Below, piece after piece: positions 7,891-15,818 of a stretch of DNA of 39,623 nt. The notes under the pieces were generated by a model, which searched no databases, was not told where the DNA came from, and saw nothing but the letters and a program-made list of their open reading frames with translations. The stretch comes from an uncultured Actinomycetes bacterium (GTDB lineage Bacteria > Actinomycetota > Actinomycetes > Nanopelagicales > Nanopelagicaceae): positions 1-39,623 of the forward strand of contig CAIUBS010000091.1 in NCBI GenBank assembly GCA_903897475.1, read 5' to 3'. Every line of letters begins with the position of its first letter. Positions within the stretch are counted from its first letter, which is position 1. The translations under genes were made by a program, and so were the position numbers.

Positions 7891-7915
7891 TTCAAATAGT
7901 TGCTGAGCTTGCGAG

Positions 7916-7921
7916 TAAACT
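7916..7921 (+). promoter_or_regulatory. leaderless-type -10 box of the sigma-4-like gene
   Basis: TAAACT, then TAATCC (6 nt), then ATG 7928. No ribosome-binding site is visible. Confidence 0.6.
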
Positions 7922-7927
7922 TAATCC

Positions 7928-8137
7928 ATGAATTCAGGTAGTGGAAATAAGACTATTGCTGAGCTGATATCTGCCTTACCAGAAGAGGAAAGGCTAATTT
8001 TGACTTTACATTTAGTAAATCTGGTTTCTACCAGTGAAATAGCAAAGAAACTTGGTGTGCCTGAACGAGCAGTTATATCTGTTATCGCAAGTGGGAAATC
8101 GCGCCTAATTGGATTGATTTCTAAAGGGGATTTATAG
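7928..8137 (+). CDS. free-standing sigma-70 region 4-like HTH protein
   Basis: A 69-aa protein consisting of almost nothing but a sigma region-4-like helix-turn-helix. ALPEEERLILTLHLVNLVS matches the 'LPxxxRxVlxLxyxxglS' first helices, and SEIAKKLGVPERAVISVIA matches the 'xEIAxxLGxsxgTVksrl' HTH, followed by GKSRLIGLI. There is no region 2 or 3, so it cannot act as a full sigma factor. It could bind the RNA polymerase beta-flap or a -35-like DNA element, or be a remnant of a larger sigma. It has a perfect leaderless-type promoter, suggesting it is expressed. It lies between the LOG/SRPBCC pair and DUF3117, in the neighbourhood that in mycobacteria includes sigE a few genes on. Domain call fairly sure; function unknown. 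Confidence 0.72.
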   Translation: MNSGSGNKTIAELISALPEEERLILTLHLVNLVSTSEIAKKLGVPERAVISVIASGKSRLIGLISKGDL

Positions 8138-8142
8138 GATTT

Positions 8143-8154
8143 CCCACAGGTGGG
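8143..8154. repeat. 12-bp inverted repeat upstream of the DUF3117 gene
   Basis: CCCAC-AG-GTGGG, two perfect 5-bp arms around a 2-bp centre. It lies 60 bp upstream of the DUF3117 start and directly upstream of a GATAAT -10-like box (8164-8169). Its position, overlapping where a -35 element would lie, suggests an operator, but chance occurrence cannot be excluded. Confidence 0.35.
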
Positions 8155-8213
8155 CTTATAAGGGATAATTACGCCTCTAGTCAGGACAGTTGAGTTTTGT
8201 AGGGGAGAATCAC

Positions 8214-8393
8214 ATGGCGGCAATGAAACCAAGAACTGGTGATGGCCCAATGGAGGTTACTAAGGAAGCTCGCTCAATGGTTATGCGAATCCCATTAGAA
8301 GGTGGCGGAAGATTAGTCGTTGAACTAAACATAGAAGAAGCAACAAATCTAGGAAACGTCCTACAAGCTGCTGTGGCATTAGTTAAAAAGTAA
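8214..8393 (+). CDS. DUF3117 family protein
   Basis: A 59-aa conserved actinobacterial protein of unknown function (Rv1211 type). The sequence MAAMKPRTGDGPMEV, then MRIPLEGGGRLVVEL and an EEATNLGNVLQAA tail, matches the family almost position by position. An in-frame upstream codon at 8190 would add eight residues not seen in the family. ATG 8214 is preferred because GGGGAG (8202-8207) sits at a proper Shine-Dalgarno distance. Unlike its upstream neighbour it is therefore a leadered gene, probably expressed from the GATAAT box at 8164-8169. No catalytic motif is visible. Confidence 0.92.
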   Translation: MAAMKPRTGDGPMEVTKEARSMVMRIPLEGGGRLVVELNIEEATNLGNVLQAAVALVKK

Positions 8394-8417
8394 ACCCTGG
8401 CTTAAATTATAAGGATT

Positions 8418-9911
8418 ATGAATCCTAAAACCTTTGATTTATATCCAAAACTTACAAATCTAAAAGAAGATGAATTAGATTTCTCACTTTTTAGCGCAGT
8501 AGCAATACCTGTTTTAGCTGCAGATGAACTGCGAGTAGTTGAAACAAAGTTTATAAAATCTTTAACTGAATTTAGTGAAATTGATTTAAATTCTGAAATT
8601 AAGAAATGGCCAGATTTTGCAGCTAAAGCTGGTGAAATCATTGAGATTGCCTTAAGTAAGGATAATTTAACAAGAATTTATTTGGTTGGGGTAGGTAGTC
8701 AGAGTTCGGATGATATTAAAAAAGCCTCAGCAACTTTAGGTAGAAAACTTAAAAATTCTAATGCAGTTTTAGTATCTGAATTGACCTCAGATAGTAATCT
8801 TGTAGTAATTAGTGCCACCGCTTTACTACTTTCAAATTATCAATATTCACTTAAAACTGATCAAAAAGCTAAAAAGCCAACCTTCTACGTATTAGGAAAT
8901 TTCTCAGAACAAGTTGAAAAAGCAGATATATTGGCAACTGCAGTTTGGCAGGCGCGAGATTTAATACACACACCATCGAATTTTAAAAATCCACAATGGT
9001 TGGCCAAAAAAGCTGAAAACTTAGTTTCTTCAGCAAAAAACTCAAGTCTTTCGATATCAGTAAAAACTGGTAAGGCAATAAAAGAGTTTGGAGGTTTAAA
9101 TGCTGTTGGAAATTCATCTCCAGATCCAGGACCAAGATTTATTGAGATTTCCTACGCTCCAAAAGGTTCAAATAGTTGGCCACATGTAGTTTTAGTGGGT
9201 AAAGGAATTACTTTTGATACTGGCGGAGTTTCCCTTAAACGCCCATATGAAAGTATGGTTGGGATGAAAAGCGATATGGCAGGTGCAGCAACTGCACTAG
9301 CAGCAACTATTGCAATGGCTCGCGTTAAACCCAAGGTAAAAGTTACGACTTTATTAATGGCAGCTGAAAATTCATTATCTGCAACTGCACAACGTCCTTC
9401 AGATGTAATTCAACACTTTGGTGGCACCACCGTTGAAGTATTGAATACAGATGCCGAAGGCAGGTTAGTTTTGGCAGATGGTCTAGCCTATGCAGACTTA
9501 AAATTAGATCCAGATTACTTAGTAGATATTGCAACATTAACTGGATCTGCAACCTTAGGCTTAGGCCGACAGTATGCTGCTATGTATACCAGGAACAAAT
9601 TGTTGGCTAAAAAGCTAGCAGAGGCAGGTGAAAAAATTGGAGAAAGAGTTTGGCATATGCCACTTGTAGATGATTACTCAATAGCGTTAGACAGTGATGT
9701 GGCAGACTTAAATCACCTAGCCGATAAGTTTGATTTTTCTGCAGGTTCGATCACTGCAGCGCTATTTTTAGAGAAGTTCGCTGGAAATCGAAATTGGGTA
9801 CATCTAGATATCGCTGGTACGGCTAGATCTGAGGTAGATGCTGGTGAGAATATAAAAGGTGGAACAGGATTTGGCGCTCGCTTATTAGTTGAATGGTTAG
9901 GTTCATTTTGA
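8418..9911 (+). CDS. pepA: leucyl aminopeptidase (M17)
   Basis: A cytosolic two-metal aminopeptidase that removes N-terminal residues in peptide turnover. The 497-aa protein has the variable N-domain (1-170) and the M17 catalytic domain: GKGITFDTGGVSLK (Lys262, Asp267, Lys274), MKSDMAGA (Asp286), AENSLSATAQRPSDV and the NTDAEGRLVLADG signature (Asp345, Glu347, Arg349). All metal and catalytic residues are in place and the length is normal. Upstream is AAGGA at 8411-8415, rather close to the ATG, so the translation signal is modest. The 3' end is followed by the O-methyltransferase; the two could form one transcript. The gene is not a member of the mycobacterial block at this spot as I recall it. 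Confidence 0.93.
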   Translation: MNPKTFDLYPKLTNLKEDELDFSLFSAVAIPVLAADELRVVETKFIKSLTEFSEIDLNSEIKKWPDFAAKAGEIIEIALSKDNLTRIYLVGVGSQSSDDIKKASATLGRKLKNSNAVLVSELTSDSNLVVISATALLLSNYQYSLKTDQKAKKPTFYVLGNFSEQVEKADILATAVWQARDLIHTPSNFKNPQWLAKKAENLVSSAKNSSLSISVKTGKAIKEFGGLNAVGNSSPDPGPRFIEISYAPKGSNSWPHVVLVGKGITFDTGGVSLKRPYESMVGMKSDMAGAATALAATIAMARVKPKVKVTTLLMAAENSLSATAQRPSDVIQHFGGTTVEVLNTDAEGRLVLADGLAYADLKLDPDYLVDIATLTGSATLGLGRQYAAMYTRNKLLAKKLAEAGEKIGERVWHMPLVDDYSIALDSDVADLNHLADKFDFSAGSITAALFLEKFAGNRNWVHLDIAGTARSEVDAGENIKGGTGFGARLLVEWLGSF

Positions 9912-9937
9912 ATCAGGTAAATTCATCAAGAGGTGAT

Positions 9938-10549
9938 ATGCATTCATACTCTGAATCTTTTGCTCATGAAGATTATTTTATGCAGATGGCTAGGCGAAAC
10001 GGTGAAGAGATTGGAACTATTGACCCATCACCTGCTGTTGGAAACTATATAAAATTTCTTACGAAACTTTTAAAATCAAAATCAGTTGTAGAAATTGGAA
10101 CTGGGTCTGGTGTTGGTGGGTTATGGATTTTTCAAGGAATTAGCAATGATGGAGTATTAACAACAATCGATTCTGAACGAGAACATTCACGAATTGCTCG
10201 CACTATATTTGAAGAAGCAGATATTCCTTCTACAAGGTATCGAATCATCACTGGAAAACTAATTGAAGTAATTGGAAAGCTTGCAGACAATTCCTACGAA
10301 GTCGTAATTATCAGACCTGCATTGGATTTATTTGAAATGGTTCAGGAATCTTATAGATTACTTAAAACCGGAGGAGTGTTAGTAATTGACCATGTTCTAA
10401 GTAATGGAAAGGTAGCAGACCCCTCTCAGCGCGATCCTGAGAGCATTGCTCGAAGAGATGCAATTAAAGTCATAAAAGAGGATGAGAGATGGTCTGCAAC
10501 CGTAGTTCCAGTTGGCGCAGGAGTATTGGTAGCCAATAAACTTACGTAG
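9938..10549 (+). CDS. class I SAM-dependent O-methyltransferase (Rv1220c type)
   Basis: A methyltransferase of the O-MT family 3 (caffeoyl-CoA/catechol type fold), substrate unknown. The 203-aa protein shows the SAM motif I SVVEIGTGSGVGGLWIF, the acidic TIDSE strand end, a VVIIRPALDLF motif (usually with Asp in related enzymes) and LLKTGGVLVIDHVLSNGKVADP with a following DAIKV segment. Start: ATG 9938 has AGAGGT (9929-9934) just upstream. The in-frame ATG 9893 and TTG 9908 overlap pepA and lack a ribosome-binding site. In mycobacteria this gene stands beside sigE-rseA-htrA-tatB. Here htrA follows immediately, so the two regulators are absent. The Asp-to-Arg change in the 'FIDAD'-like position is worth noting. 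Confidence 0.85.
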   Translation: MHSYSESFAHEDYFMQMARRNGEEIGTIDPSPAVGNYIKFLTKLLKSKSVVEIGTGSGVGGLWIFQGISNDGVLTTIDSEREHSRIARTIFEEADIPSTRYRIITGKLIEVIGKLADNSYEVVIIRPALDLFEMVQESYRLLKTGGVLVIDHVLSNGKVADPSQRDPESIARRDAIKVIKEDERWSATVVPVGAGVLVANKLT

Positions 10550-11674
10550 ATGAAGCGACCATTAAATACACCTTGGTGGCAGCCTGCAGTAGAAAACAAG
10601 TCAAGAATTTATATTCAAAAGCGAAATAATTCCTCACTTTTAGTTTTAGTTGTTGTAGTCGCACTAATTGCTGGAGCAATAGGTGCAACTATTGGTAGAA
10701 CTACAACACAAAATATTGGTGCAAATTTGGTTCAAACAGAGAATGTTGTAGAGCGGGCTCCAGGCTCTATCGCAGCACTTGCTGCACGATTAATCCCAGC
10801 AGTTGTTTCCATAGCTGTCAGTGGTACCGGAAGCTCTGGGACTGGTTCAGGATTCTTTTTGGATAGTGATGGTTTTATTTTAACAAATAACCACGTTGTT
10901 GAGTCTGCTGCCAATCGAGGAAGGATTACAGTTGAAACCTCTGACGGCAAAAAATATCCAGCAAGATTAGTTGGTCGTGATAGTTCTTATGACCTTGCAG
11001 TACTAAAGATTAATGTTCAAGGAGCACCTACCTTACAATTAGGAAATAGTGAACAAGTATTAGTTGGTGACTCAGTAATTGCCATTGGATCTCCACTTGG
11101 ATTATCTGGAACGGTAACTGCAGGGATTATTAGCTCAAAGAATCGCGCAGTTACTACTGGAAATGGGTTTGGTGAGTCATCCTTTATAAATGCATTACAA
11201 ACAGATGCGGCCATTAATCCTGGAAATTCTGGTGGCCCACTAGTAAATTCAACGGGTGCGGTAATTGGAGTTAATTCTGCAATTGCAACACTAGGGGTAA
11301 GTTCCCAAGCGGGTTCGATTGGGTTAGGTTTTGCTATTCCAATAAACCAAGCAAAAAAAACTGCTGAGCAACTAATTAGCACAGGTTCTGCTACATATCC
11401 GATTATGGGAATATCGGTTGACACTCAATTTACTGGAGTAGGTGCGTTAATTTCCAATGAATCAACTGGAATTACACCGGGCGGTCCAGCTGATAAAGCT
11501 GGATTGCGTAAAGGCGATTTGATTATTGCTCTAGATGGTGCAAGTGTTGATAATTCAGATGAGTTAATAGTTGCTATTAGAAGCAAAAATATTGGAGATA
11601 AGGTAAAAGTTAAGTTTAAGCGAAATAATATTACAAGAGAGGTAGATGTAGTTCTAGCTGCATCCAAGAAATAA
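10550..11674 (+). CDS. htrA: HtrA/DegP-type serine protease, membrane-anchored
   Basis: An extracytoplasmic quality-control protease. The 374-aa protein has a short cytosolic N-terminus, one transmembrane helix (about 28-50, LLVLVVVVALIAGAIGATIG), a trypsin-like domain with the triad His115 (TNNHVV), Asp148 (SYDLAV) and Ser227 (NPGNSGGP), and one PDZ domain (about 275-370, with GGPADKAGLRKGDLI). It resembles mycobacterial HtrA (Rv1223) but is shorter at the N-terminus. The start ATG follows the O-methyltransferase stop directly (TAGATG), so translation is coupled. tatB follows after 1 bp. The usual sigE/rseA pair upstream is absent, so any stress control must come from elsewhere; MtrAB in this window is one candidate (inference). 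Confidence 0.95.
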   Translation: MKRPLNTPWWQPAVENKSRIYIQKRNNSSLLVLVVVVALIAGAIGATIGRTTTQNIGANLVQTENVVERAPGSIAALAARLIPAVVSIAVSGTGSSGTGSGFFLDSDGFILTNNHVVESAANRGRITVETSDGKKYPARLVGRDSSYDLAVLKINVQGAPTLQLGNSEQVLVGDSVIAIGSPLGLSGTVTAGIISSKNRAVTTGNGFGESSFINALQTDAAINPGNSGGPLVNSTGAVIGVNSAIATLGVSSQAGSIGLGFAIPINQAKKTAEQLISTGSATYPIMGISVDTQFTGVGALISNESTGITPGGPADKAGLRKGDLIIALDGASVDNSDELIVAIRSKNIGDKVKVKFKRNNITREVDVVLAASKK

Positions 11675-11675
11675 T

Positions 11676-11972
11676 ATGTTTAACTTGGGTGCCGGAGAAG
11701 TTTTAGGACTTTTCGTAATTGGAGTAATTCTGATTGGGCCTGAGCGCATGCCAAATATTGCAGCAGATGTGGCAAGGTTTTTGATTAAGGCTAAAAACAT
11801 GGCACAAAATGCGACAAATGAGTTGAAGGAAAACTTGGGACCTGGATATGAGGATCTACAAGTTAAGGATTTGCATCCTAAAACATTTATTAAAAAACAC
11901 ATCGGTGATGTAATTGATAAAAGTGATTTTGAGATCAAGCCAAAACCAAAGATTGATCCAGATCTATTATGA
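11676..11972 (+). CDS. tatB: Sec-independent translocase subunit TatB
   Basis: A component of the twin-arginine translocation receptor. The 98-aa protein has an N-out transmembrane helix GAGEVLGLFVIGVILIGPERMP with the conserved early Glu (GAGE) and the GPE/RMP hinge, followed by an amphipathic helix (NIAADVARFLIKAKNMAQNA) and a charged tail. It sits 1 bp after htrA and overlaps mrp by 4 bp. The order htrA-tatB-mrp is typical of actinobacteria, which supports TatB rather than TatA. It is short compared with mycobacterial TatB (about 130 aa), mainly in the tail. Confidence 0.93.
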   Translation: MFNLGAGEVLGLFVIGVILIGPERMPNIAADVARFLIKAKNMAQNATNELKENLGPGYEDLQVKDLHPKTFIKKHIGDVIDKSDFEIKPKPKIDPDLL

Positions 11973-13084
11973 CCACAATTGAGGCAATAAATTCAGCTCT
12001 ATCTAATGTGATTGACCCCGAGCTTCATAAGCCTCTGCCTGAATTAGGAATGGTCGAGTCAGTAGAATTTGAATCTGGGCTAGCAACTTTAAAAATTTTA
12101 CTAACTATCTCAGGCTGCCCAATGAAAGATAAATTAAAATCAGATATTACTAATTCATTGATAGGCATAAAAGAAATTAAGAATTTGGAAATTATTTTTG
12201 GAGTTATGAATGAAGAACAAAGAAATAATGTAAAAAAATTAATTCGAGGTGGCCGAGAAAAGTTCATTCCATTTGCTCAACCAGACTCTCTAACAAGAGT
12301 ATTAGGCATAGCTTCTGGTAAAGGTGGAGTTGGCAAGTCGTCAGTAACAGTTAATTTAGCGGTTGCCGCGGCAGCAAAAGGTTTAAAAGTAGGAATTTTA
12401 GATGCTGATGTTTATGGACATTCCATCCCAAGATTAATGGGAATTTTAGATAAGCGGCCAACTGCAATTGATCAAACCTTCATTCCAGTTGAAAATTATG
12501 GAGTTAAAGTGGTTTCGATGGAGATGTTTAAGCCAGAAAGATCTGATCCAGTTGCTTATCGTGGGCCTCTACTACATAGAGTTTTAGAGCAATTGTTAAG
12601 TGATGCCTATTGGGGAGATCTGGATCTATTGCTTCTAGATTTACCGCCGGGAACAGGTGATATTTCAATATCACTGGGTCAGCTCATCCCAACCTCAGAA
12701 TTAATTGTTGTTACAACTCCACAAATTGCTGCGGCTGAGGTTGCAGAACGTGCTGGTCGTATTGCTCATCAAATTAAACAGCCAGTTATTGGTGTAATCG
12801 AAAATATGTCCGACACCGAATGCGTTAAGTGTGGAGAGAAATTGTCAGTTTTTGGTAGTGGTGGTGGTGAAGAAACCTCTCGACGCCTTAGTCAATTAGT
12901 TGGAGCTGAAGTTCCATTGCTTGCAAAAATTCCATTCAATTCTCAATTACGAGAAGGTGGGGATGAAGGAAATCCAATAGTTTTATCAGATAAAAACTAT
13001 AAAAAGGTATTTGATGAGATTTTAGATAAGATAATCATAAGACCTAAATCATTAGTTGGAGTAAGGTTAAATATAAATACTTAA
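11969..13084 (+). CDS. mrp: Mrp/ApbC (Nbp35-like) iron-sulfur carrier ATPase
   Basis: A cytosolic P-loop ATPase that carries and delivers Fe-S clusters. The 371-aa protein has an N-terminal DUF59/MIP18 domain (1-85, with LTISGCPMKD holding a conserved Cys50). A ParA/MinD-type domain follows: deviant Walker A SGKGGVGKSSVTVNLA (about 117-131), DADVYGHSIPRLMG, DLPPGTGDISISLGQ and the CVKCG cluster-binding CxxC. Length and layout are normal. It overlaps tatB by ATGA. Its stop interlocks with the convergent DUF1003 gene in a shared TTAA. Confidence 0.95.
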   Translation: MTTIEAINSALSNVIDPELHKPLPELGMVESVEFESGLATLKILLTISGCPMKDKLKSDITNSLIGIKEIKNLEIIFGVMNEEQRNNVKKLIRGGREKFIPFAQPDSLTRVLGIASGKGGVGKSSVTVNLAVAAAAKGLKVGILDADVYGHSIPRLMGILDKRPTAIDQTFIPVENYGVKVVSMEMFKPERSDPVAYRGPLLHRVLEQLLSDAYWGDLDLLLLDLPPGTGDISISLGQLIPTSELIVVTTPQIAAAEVAERAGRIAHQIKQPVIGVIENMSDTECVKCGEKLSVFGSGGGEETSRRLSQLVGAEVPLLAKIPFNSQLREGGDEGNPIVLSDKNYKKVFDEILDKIIIRPKSLVGVRLNINT

Positions 13085-13575
13085 CTCTTTTTGTTTAACT
13101 TTTTTACTATTTCTTCAATTGCATCGGCAAGCTCGCTTTTGAGATTATCCCTGGTTGTGACCTCACTTATTGCAGTCCTTAAACTTGCTAGCTCTCTAGC
13201 TAAATACTCTGTATCAGCAATGTTTCTTTCATCTCTTTCTCGATCTTCATTACCCTGAATTCGATCTCTATCTGCTTGACGGTTTTGTGCTAGCAAAATA
13301 AGTGGCGCTGCATATGATGCTTGCAATGAAAGTAAAAGTGTAAGAAAAATGAATGGATAATGGTCAAATTTTAAATTATCTGGAGCTAAAAAATTCCAAG
13401 TAATCCAAAAGATCACAAATGCAGTCATAAATACTAAAAATCTGGCAGTTCCCAAAAACCTAGCAAACTTTTCAGACCAACGACCAAAAGCTTCAGGATC
13501 GTAAGATGGTTTTAAGCTTCTACGAGCCTCGCGTGGAAACTCAAGTGAATTTTTATTTGGTTTCGCTTTTCCCAT
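13081..13575 (-). CDS. DUF1003 membrane protein
   Basis: A 164-aa protein with two predicted transmembrane helices (FLGTARFLVFMTAFVIFWITW about 39-59; FIFLTLLLSLQASYAAPLILL about 76-96), the family signature LLSLQASYAAPLILLAQNRQ and a charged C-terminal helix with NRQADRDR...ERNIADTEYLARELA, likely a coiled coil. It corresponds to Rv1234-type proteins. The N-terminus is basic and cytosolic. It is 2 bp downstream of the MgtE-like CBS gene on the same strand, an association also seen in mycobacteria, which suggests a joint role, perhaps in divalent-cation or membrane homeostasis (inference). Function is not known. Confidence 0.92.
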   Translation of the reverse strand: MGKAKPNKNSLEFPREARRSLKPSYDPEAFGRWSEKFARFLGTARFLVFMTAFVIFWITWNFLAPDNLKFDHYPFIFLTLLLSLQASYAAPLILLAQNRQADRDRIQGNEDRERDERNIADTEYLARELASLRTAISEVTTRDNLKSELADAIEEIVKKLNKKS

Positions 13576-13577
13576 GA

Positions 13578-14852
13578 TTATCTAGCCTCACTTTCTTGCT
13601 TTAAAGATTCATCATTTCGCCAATTTTCAGGTAATAAATGGTCTAACACGTCATCTACGGTAACAACTCCCAGTAGACGATCATTTGAATCAACAATAGG
13701 AACAGAAAGTAGGTTATAACTTGCTAAATAAAGTGATACCTCATTTAAGTTCGCTTCTGTAGAAAGTGGCACAATATCTGTATCCAAAATTCCACCTAAA
13801 AGTGTTGCTGGCGGCTCTCTTAATAATCTTTGGATGTGAACCACTCCCATATAGCGACCAGTTGGTGTTTCAATTGGTTGGCGGCAAACAAAAACTTGAG
13901 AGGCAAGCCCTGCTGAAATCTCAGAGGCCCTAACTTTTGCAAGCGCTTCAGCAACAGTTGAGTCTGCAGTTAGAACTATTGGCTCTGTTGTCATCATTCC
14001 ACCAGCAGAATAATCCTCATAGTGCATAAGTCTTTGAACATCTTCTGCATCCTCTGGCTCCATCAAAGCTAACAATGCCTGTGCCCGCTCTTGCCCAACT
14101 TCGCGCAGTAAGTCTGCGGCATCATCAGGATCCATTTCCTCTAAAACATCTGCAGCGCGTTCACCTTCTAATTCAGCCAGTAATTCAACTCGAGAAGCCT
14201 CATCCATCTCTTCAAGAACATCAGCCAATCTTTCATCGTCTAGCGCTCTTGCTACTTCAACTCTTCGCTTAATATTTAAATCATGTAAAACAGATGCCAA
14301 ATCTGCAGCTCTTAAGTTTGCAAGAGTTCCAAGCAAGTTTGCTACTCCATGGTTACTTTCGCTAACTGTAAAGCCGGTTATTTCAGACCACTCAACAGTG
14401 ATCGAGTTACCGCGTTTGCGCAGTCCAGTGCCACGCTTCATCACATGAACTCTTTCAATAAACCAATCTCCGGCTTTAGATAATTCCATTGCAACATCTT
14501 CAACCATTACTTTTTCGTTAGTTTCAACTAATGTCACAGATCGATCTAATAATTCTGATAGAACTGTAATTTCATTAGTTCTTGGCTCGAATCTACGCAT
14601 ATTAAGTAAACCAGTAATAATTACATGCCCATTATTAATAGATGTAACTCGTGTAATTGGAACAAAAATTCTTTTGCGCGGCGGAACTTCAACTATAAAT
14701 CCTAAAATTCTTGGAGGTTGATTGTTGGAACGCAATGTTGCGACTGCATCCCTAACTTTTCCAACCTGGTCACCATTTGGATCAAATACTCCAGTGCCGG
14801 CTAATCTTGCTAGGAATACACGCTTTAGATTAGAACCCTTAGATGTATTCAT
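13578..14852 (-). CDS. MgtE N-domain/CBS protein without membrane channel (Rv1232c type)
   Basis: A soluble 424-aa protein: an N-terminal PRC-barrel-like region (about 8-160: FLARLAGTGVFDPNGDQVGKVRD and RPRILGFIVEVPPRKR-type strands), then the MgtE N-terminal superhelical repeats (about 170-275: DLNIKRRVEVARALDDERLADVLEEM and two more acidic repeats), then a CBS pair (about 285-410: GGMMTTEPIVLTADST; SVPIVDSNDRLLGVVTVDDV). The MgtE transmembrane Mg2+ channel is absent, and no hydrophobic helix follows, so it should sense rather than transport. The transcript start is a leaderless-type promoter (TACCCT at 14859-14864 plus 6 nt). It forms an operon with the DUF1003 membrane protein, which may be its membrane partner (inference). 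Confidence 0.88.
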   Translation of the reverse strand: MNTSKGSNLKRVFLARLAGTGVFDPNGDQVGKVRDAVATLRSNNQPPRILGFIVEVPPRKRIFVPITRVTSINNGHVIITGLLNMRRFEPRTNEITVLSELLDRSVTLVETNEKVMVEDVAMELSKAGDWFIERVHVMKRGTGLRKRGNSITVEWSEITGFTVSESNHGVANLLGTLANLRAADLASVLHDLNIKRRVEVARALDDERLADVLEEMDEASRVELLAELEGERAADVLEEMDPDDAADLLREVGQERAQALLALMEPEDAEDVQRLMHYEDYSAGGMMTTEPIVLTADSTVAEALAKVRASEISAGLASQVFVCRQPIETPTGRYMGVVHIQRLLREPPATLLGGILDTDIVPLSTEANLNEVSLYLASYNLLSVPIVDSNDRLLGVVTVDDVLDHLLPENWRNDESLKQESEAR

Positions 14853-14915
14853 GGGATAAGGGTATCGCTTGGATACCGATTAATAATAATAATTTATTTC
14901 GTATAGGTTCTACCT
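14853..14915. promoter_or_regulatory. divergent leaderless promoters, MgtE-like / EamA genes
   Basis: Minus strand: TACCCT (14864-14859), TATCCC, ATG 14852. Plus strand: TAGGTT (14904-14909), CTACCT, ATG 14916. Both have the six-base spacing. The middle (14880-14900) is a near-pure A/T run including four TAA repeats. Confidence 0.6.
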
Positions 14916-15818
14916 ATGAAAGATCGCTACCACACCAAACTTCCAACGGGAAGAGATATCCCTCTACTAACCATTGGAATCATTGGAATTGGAACTTCTG
15001 GACCGATTATCGCTAAAAGTTTGATCCCAGTTCCCTCATTGATTTTTTTACGGAATTTAATTGGTGGATTAGTGACTCTACCTTTTGCTCTAGCAAGAGG
15101 AGAGTGGAAATCTAGAGAGCAAATAAAGGCAATTTATTGGTCAGCACTTGCTGGTGCATTACTTGCTGCTCATTTTTTATGCTTCTTTTGGGCAATGAGG
15201 TTAACAAGCGTTGCAACTGGTACTGCACTAGCTGCAACTCAGCCAATATTTGCAGCCTTATTTGTCAAGTTCAAAGGCGGTCACATTCCTAAAAGATCTA
15301 TAGGTGGCATGTTAATTGCATTTCTCTCTGTGATTGTAATAACTGGAGTCGATTTAAATTTATCTATACGATCTTTTCAAGGTGATGTCCTAGCAATTAT
15401 TGGCGGAGCGTTAGGCGCAAGCTACATGCTAATCAGTTCTAAAGTACAAAAAAATATTTCAACTTCAACTTTTACATCGATTTGTTATTTGTCTTGCTCA
15501 ATAGCAGTTTTACCTGTGGTAATTTTTACAAGCTCACCTTTAACTGGGTTTACTTTAAATGAATGGATTTTGCTTGGAGCTTTAATAATTGGTGCACAAT
15601 TATTGGGTCATACTTTATTTAACTTATCTCTTAAGCGCGTCTCTCCAGTAGTTGTATCACTTATTGTATTTTTTGAAGTTCCTATTAGTGCTGTGATAGC
15701 ACTAATTTGGCTGGGGCAACAACCACCAGCTGGAACAATTCCTGGAATTATTGGCTTGATATTTGGTTGCACTTTATTTGTTTTAAGATCAAACCAAGAT
15801 GGTATGGTAAAGATATGA
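14916..15818 (+). CDS. EamA/DMT family transporter
   Basis: A 300-aa inner-membrane protein of the drug/metabolite transporter family, expected to export amino acids or metabolites; the substrate cannot be told. About ten hydrophobic helices form two EamA repeats. The first holds ALAGALLAAHFLCFFWAMRLTS followed by VATGTALAATQPIF; the second has ALGASYMLISSKVQ and, near its end, RVSPVVVSLIVFFEVPISAVI. The conserved repeat-end signatures support the call. The start ATG has a TAGGTT -10 box six bases upstream. The stop overlaps the PHP gene by 4 bp (ATGA), so they are co-transcribed. Confidence 0.9.
   Translation: MKDRYHTKLPTGRDIPLLTIGIIGIGTSGPIIAKSLIPVPSLIFLRNLIGGLVTLPFALARGEWKSREQIKAIYWSALAGALLAAHFLCFFWAMRLTSVATGTALAATQPIFAALFVKFKGGHIPKRSIGGMLIAFLSVIVITGVDLNLSIRSFQGDVLAIIGGALGASYMLISSKVQKNISTSTFTSICYLSCSIAVLPVVIFTSSPLTGFTLNEWILLGALIIGAQLLGHTLFNLSLKRVSPVVVSLIVFFEVPISAVIALIWLGQQPPAGTIPGIIGLIFGCTLFVLRSNQDGMVKI

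Noticed and set aside
11017..11424. 135-codon open frame on the minus strand inside htrA
   Set aside because: It is antisense to an unambiguous HtrA domain, is rich in Pro/Ala/Thr from codon-shadow effects and has no recognisable domain or start signal.
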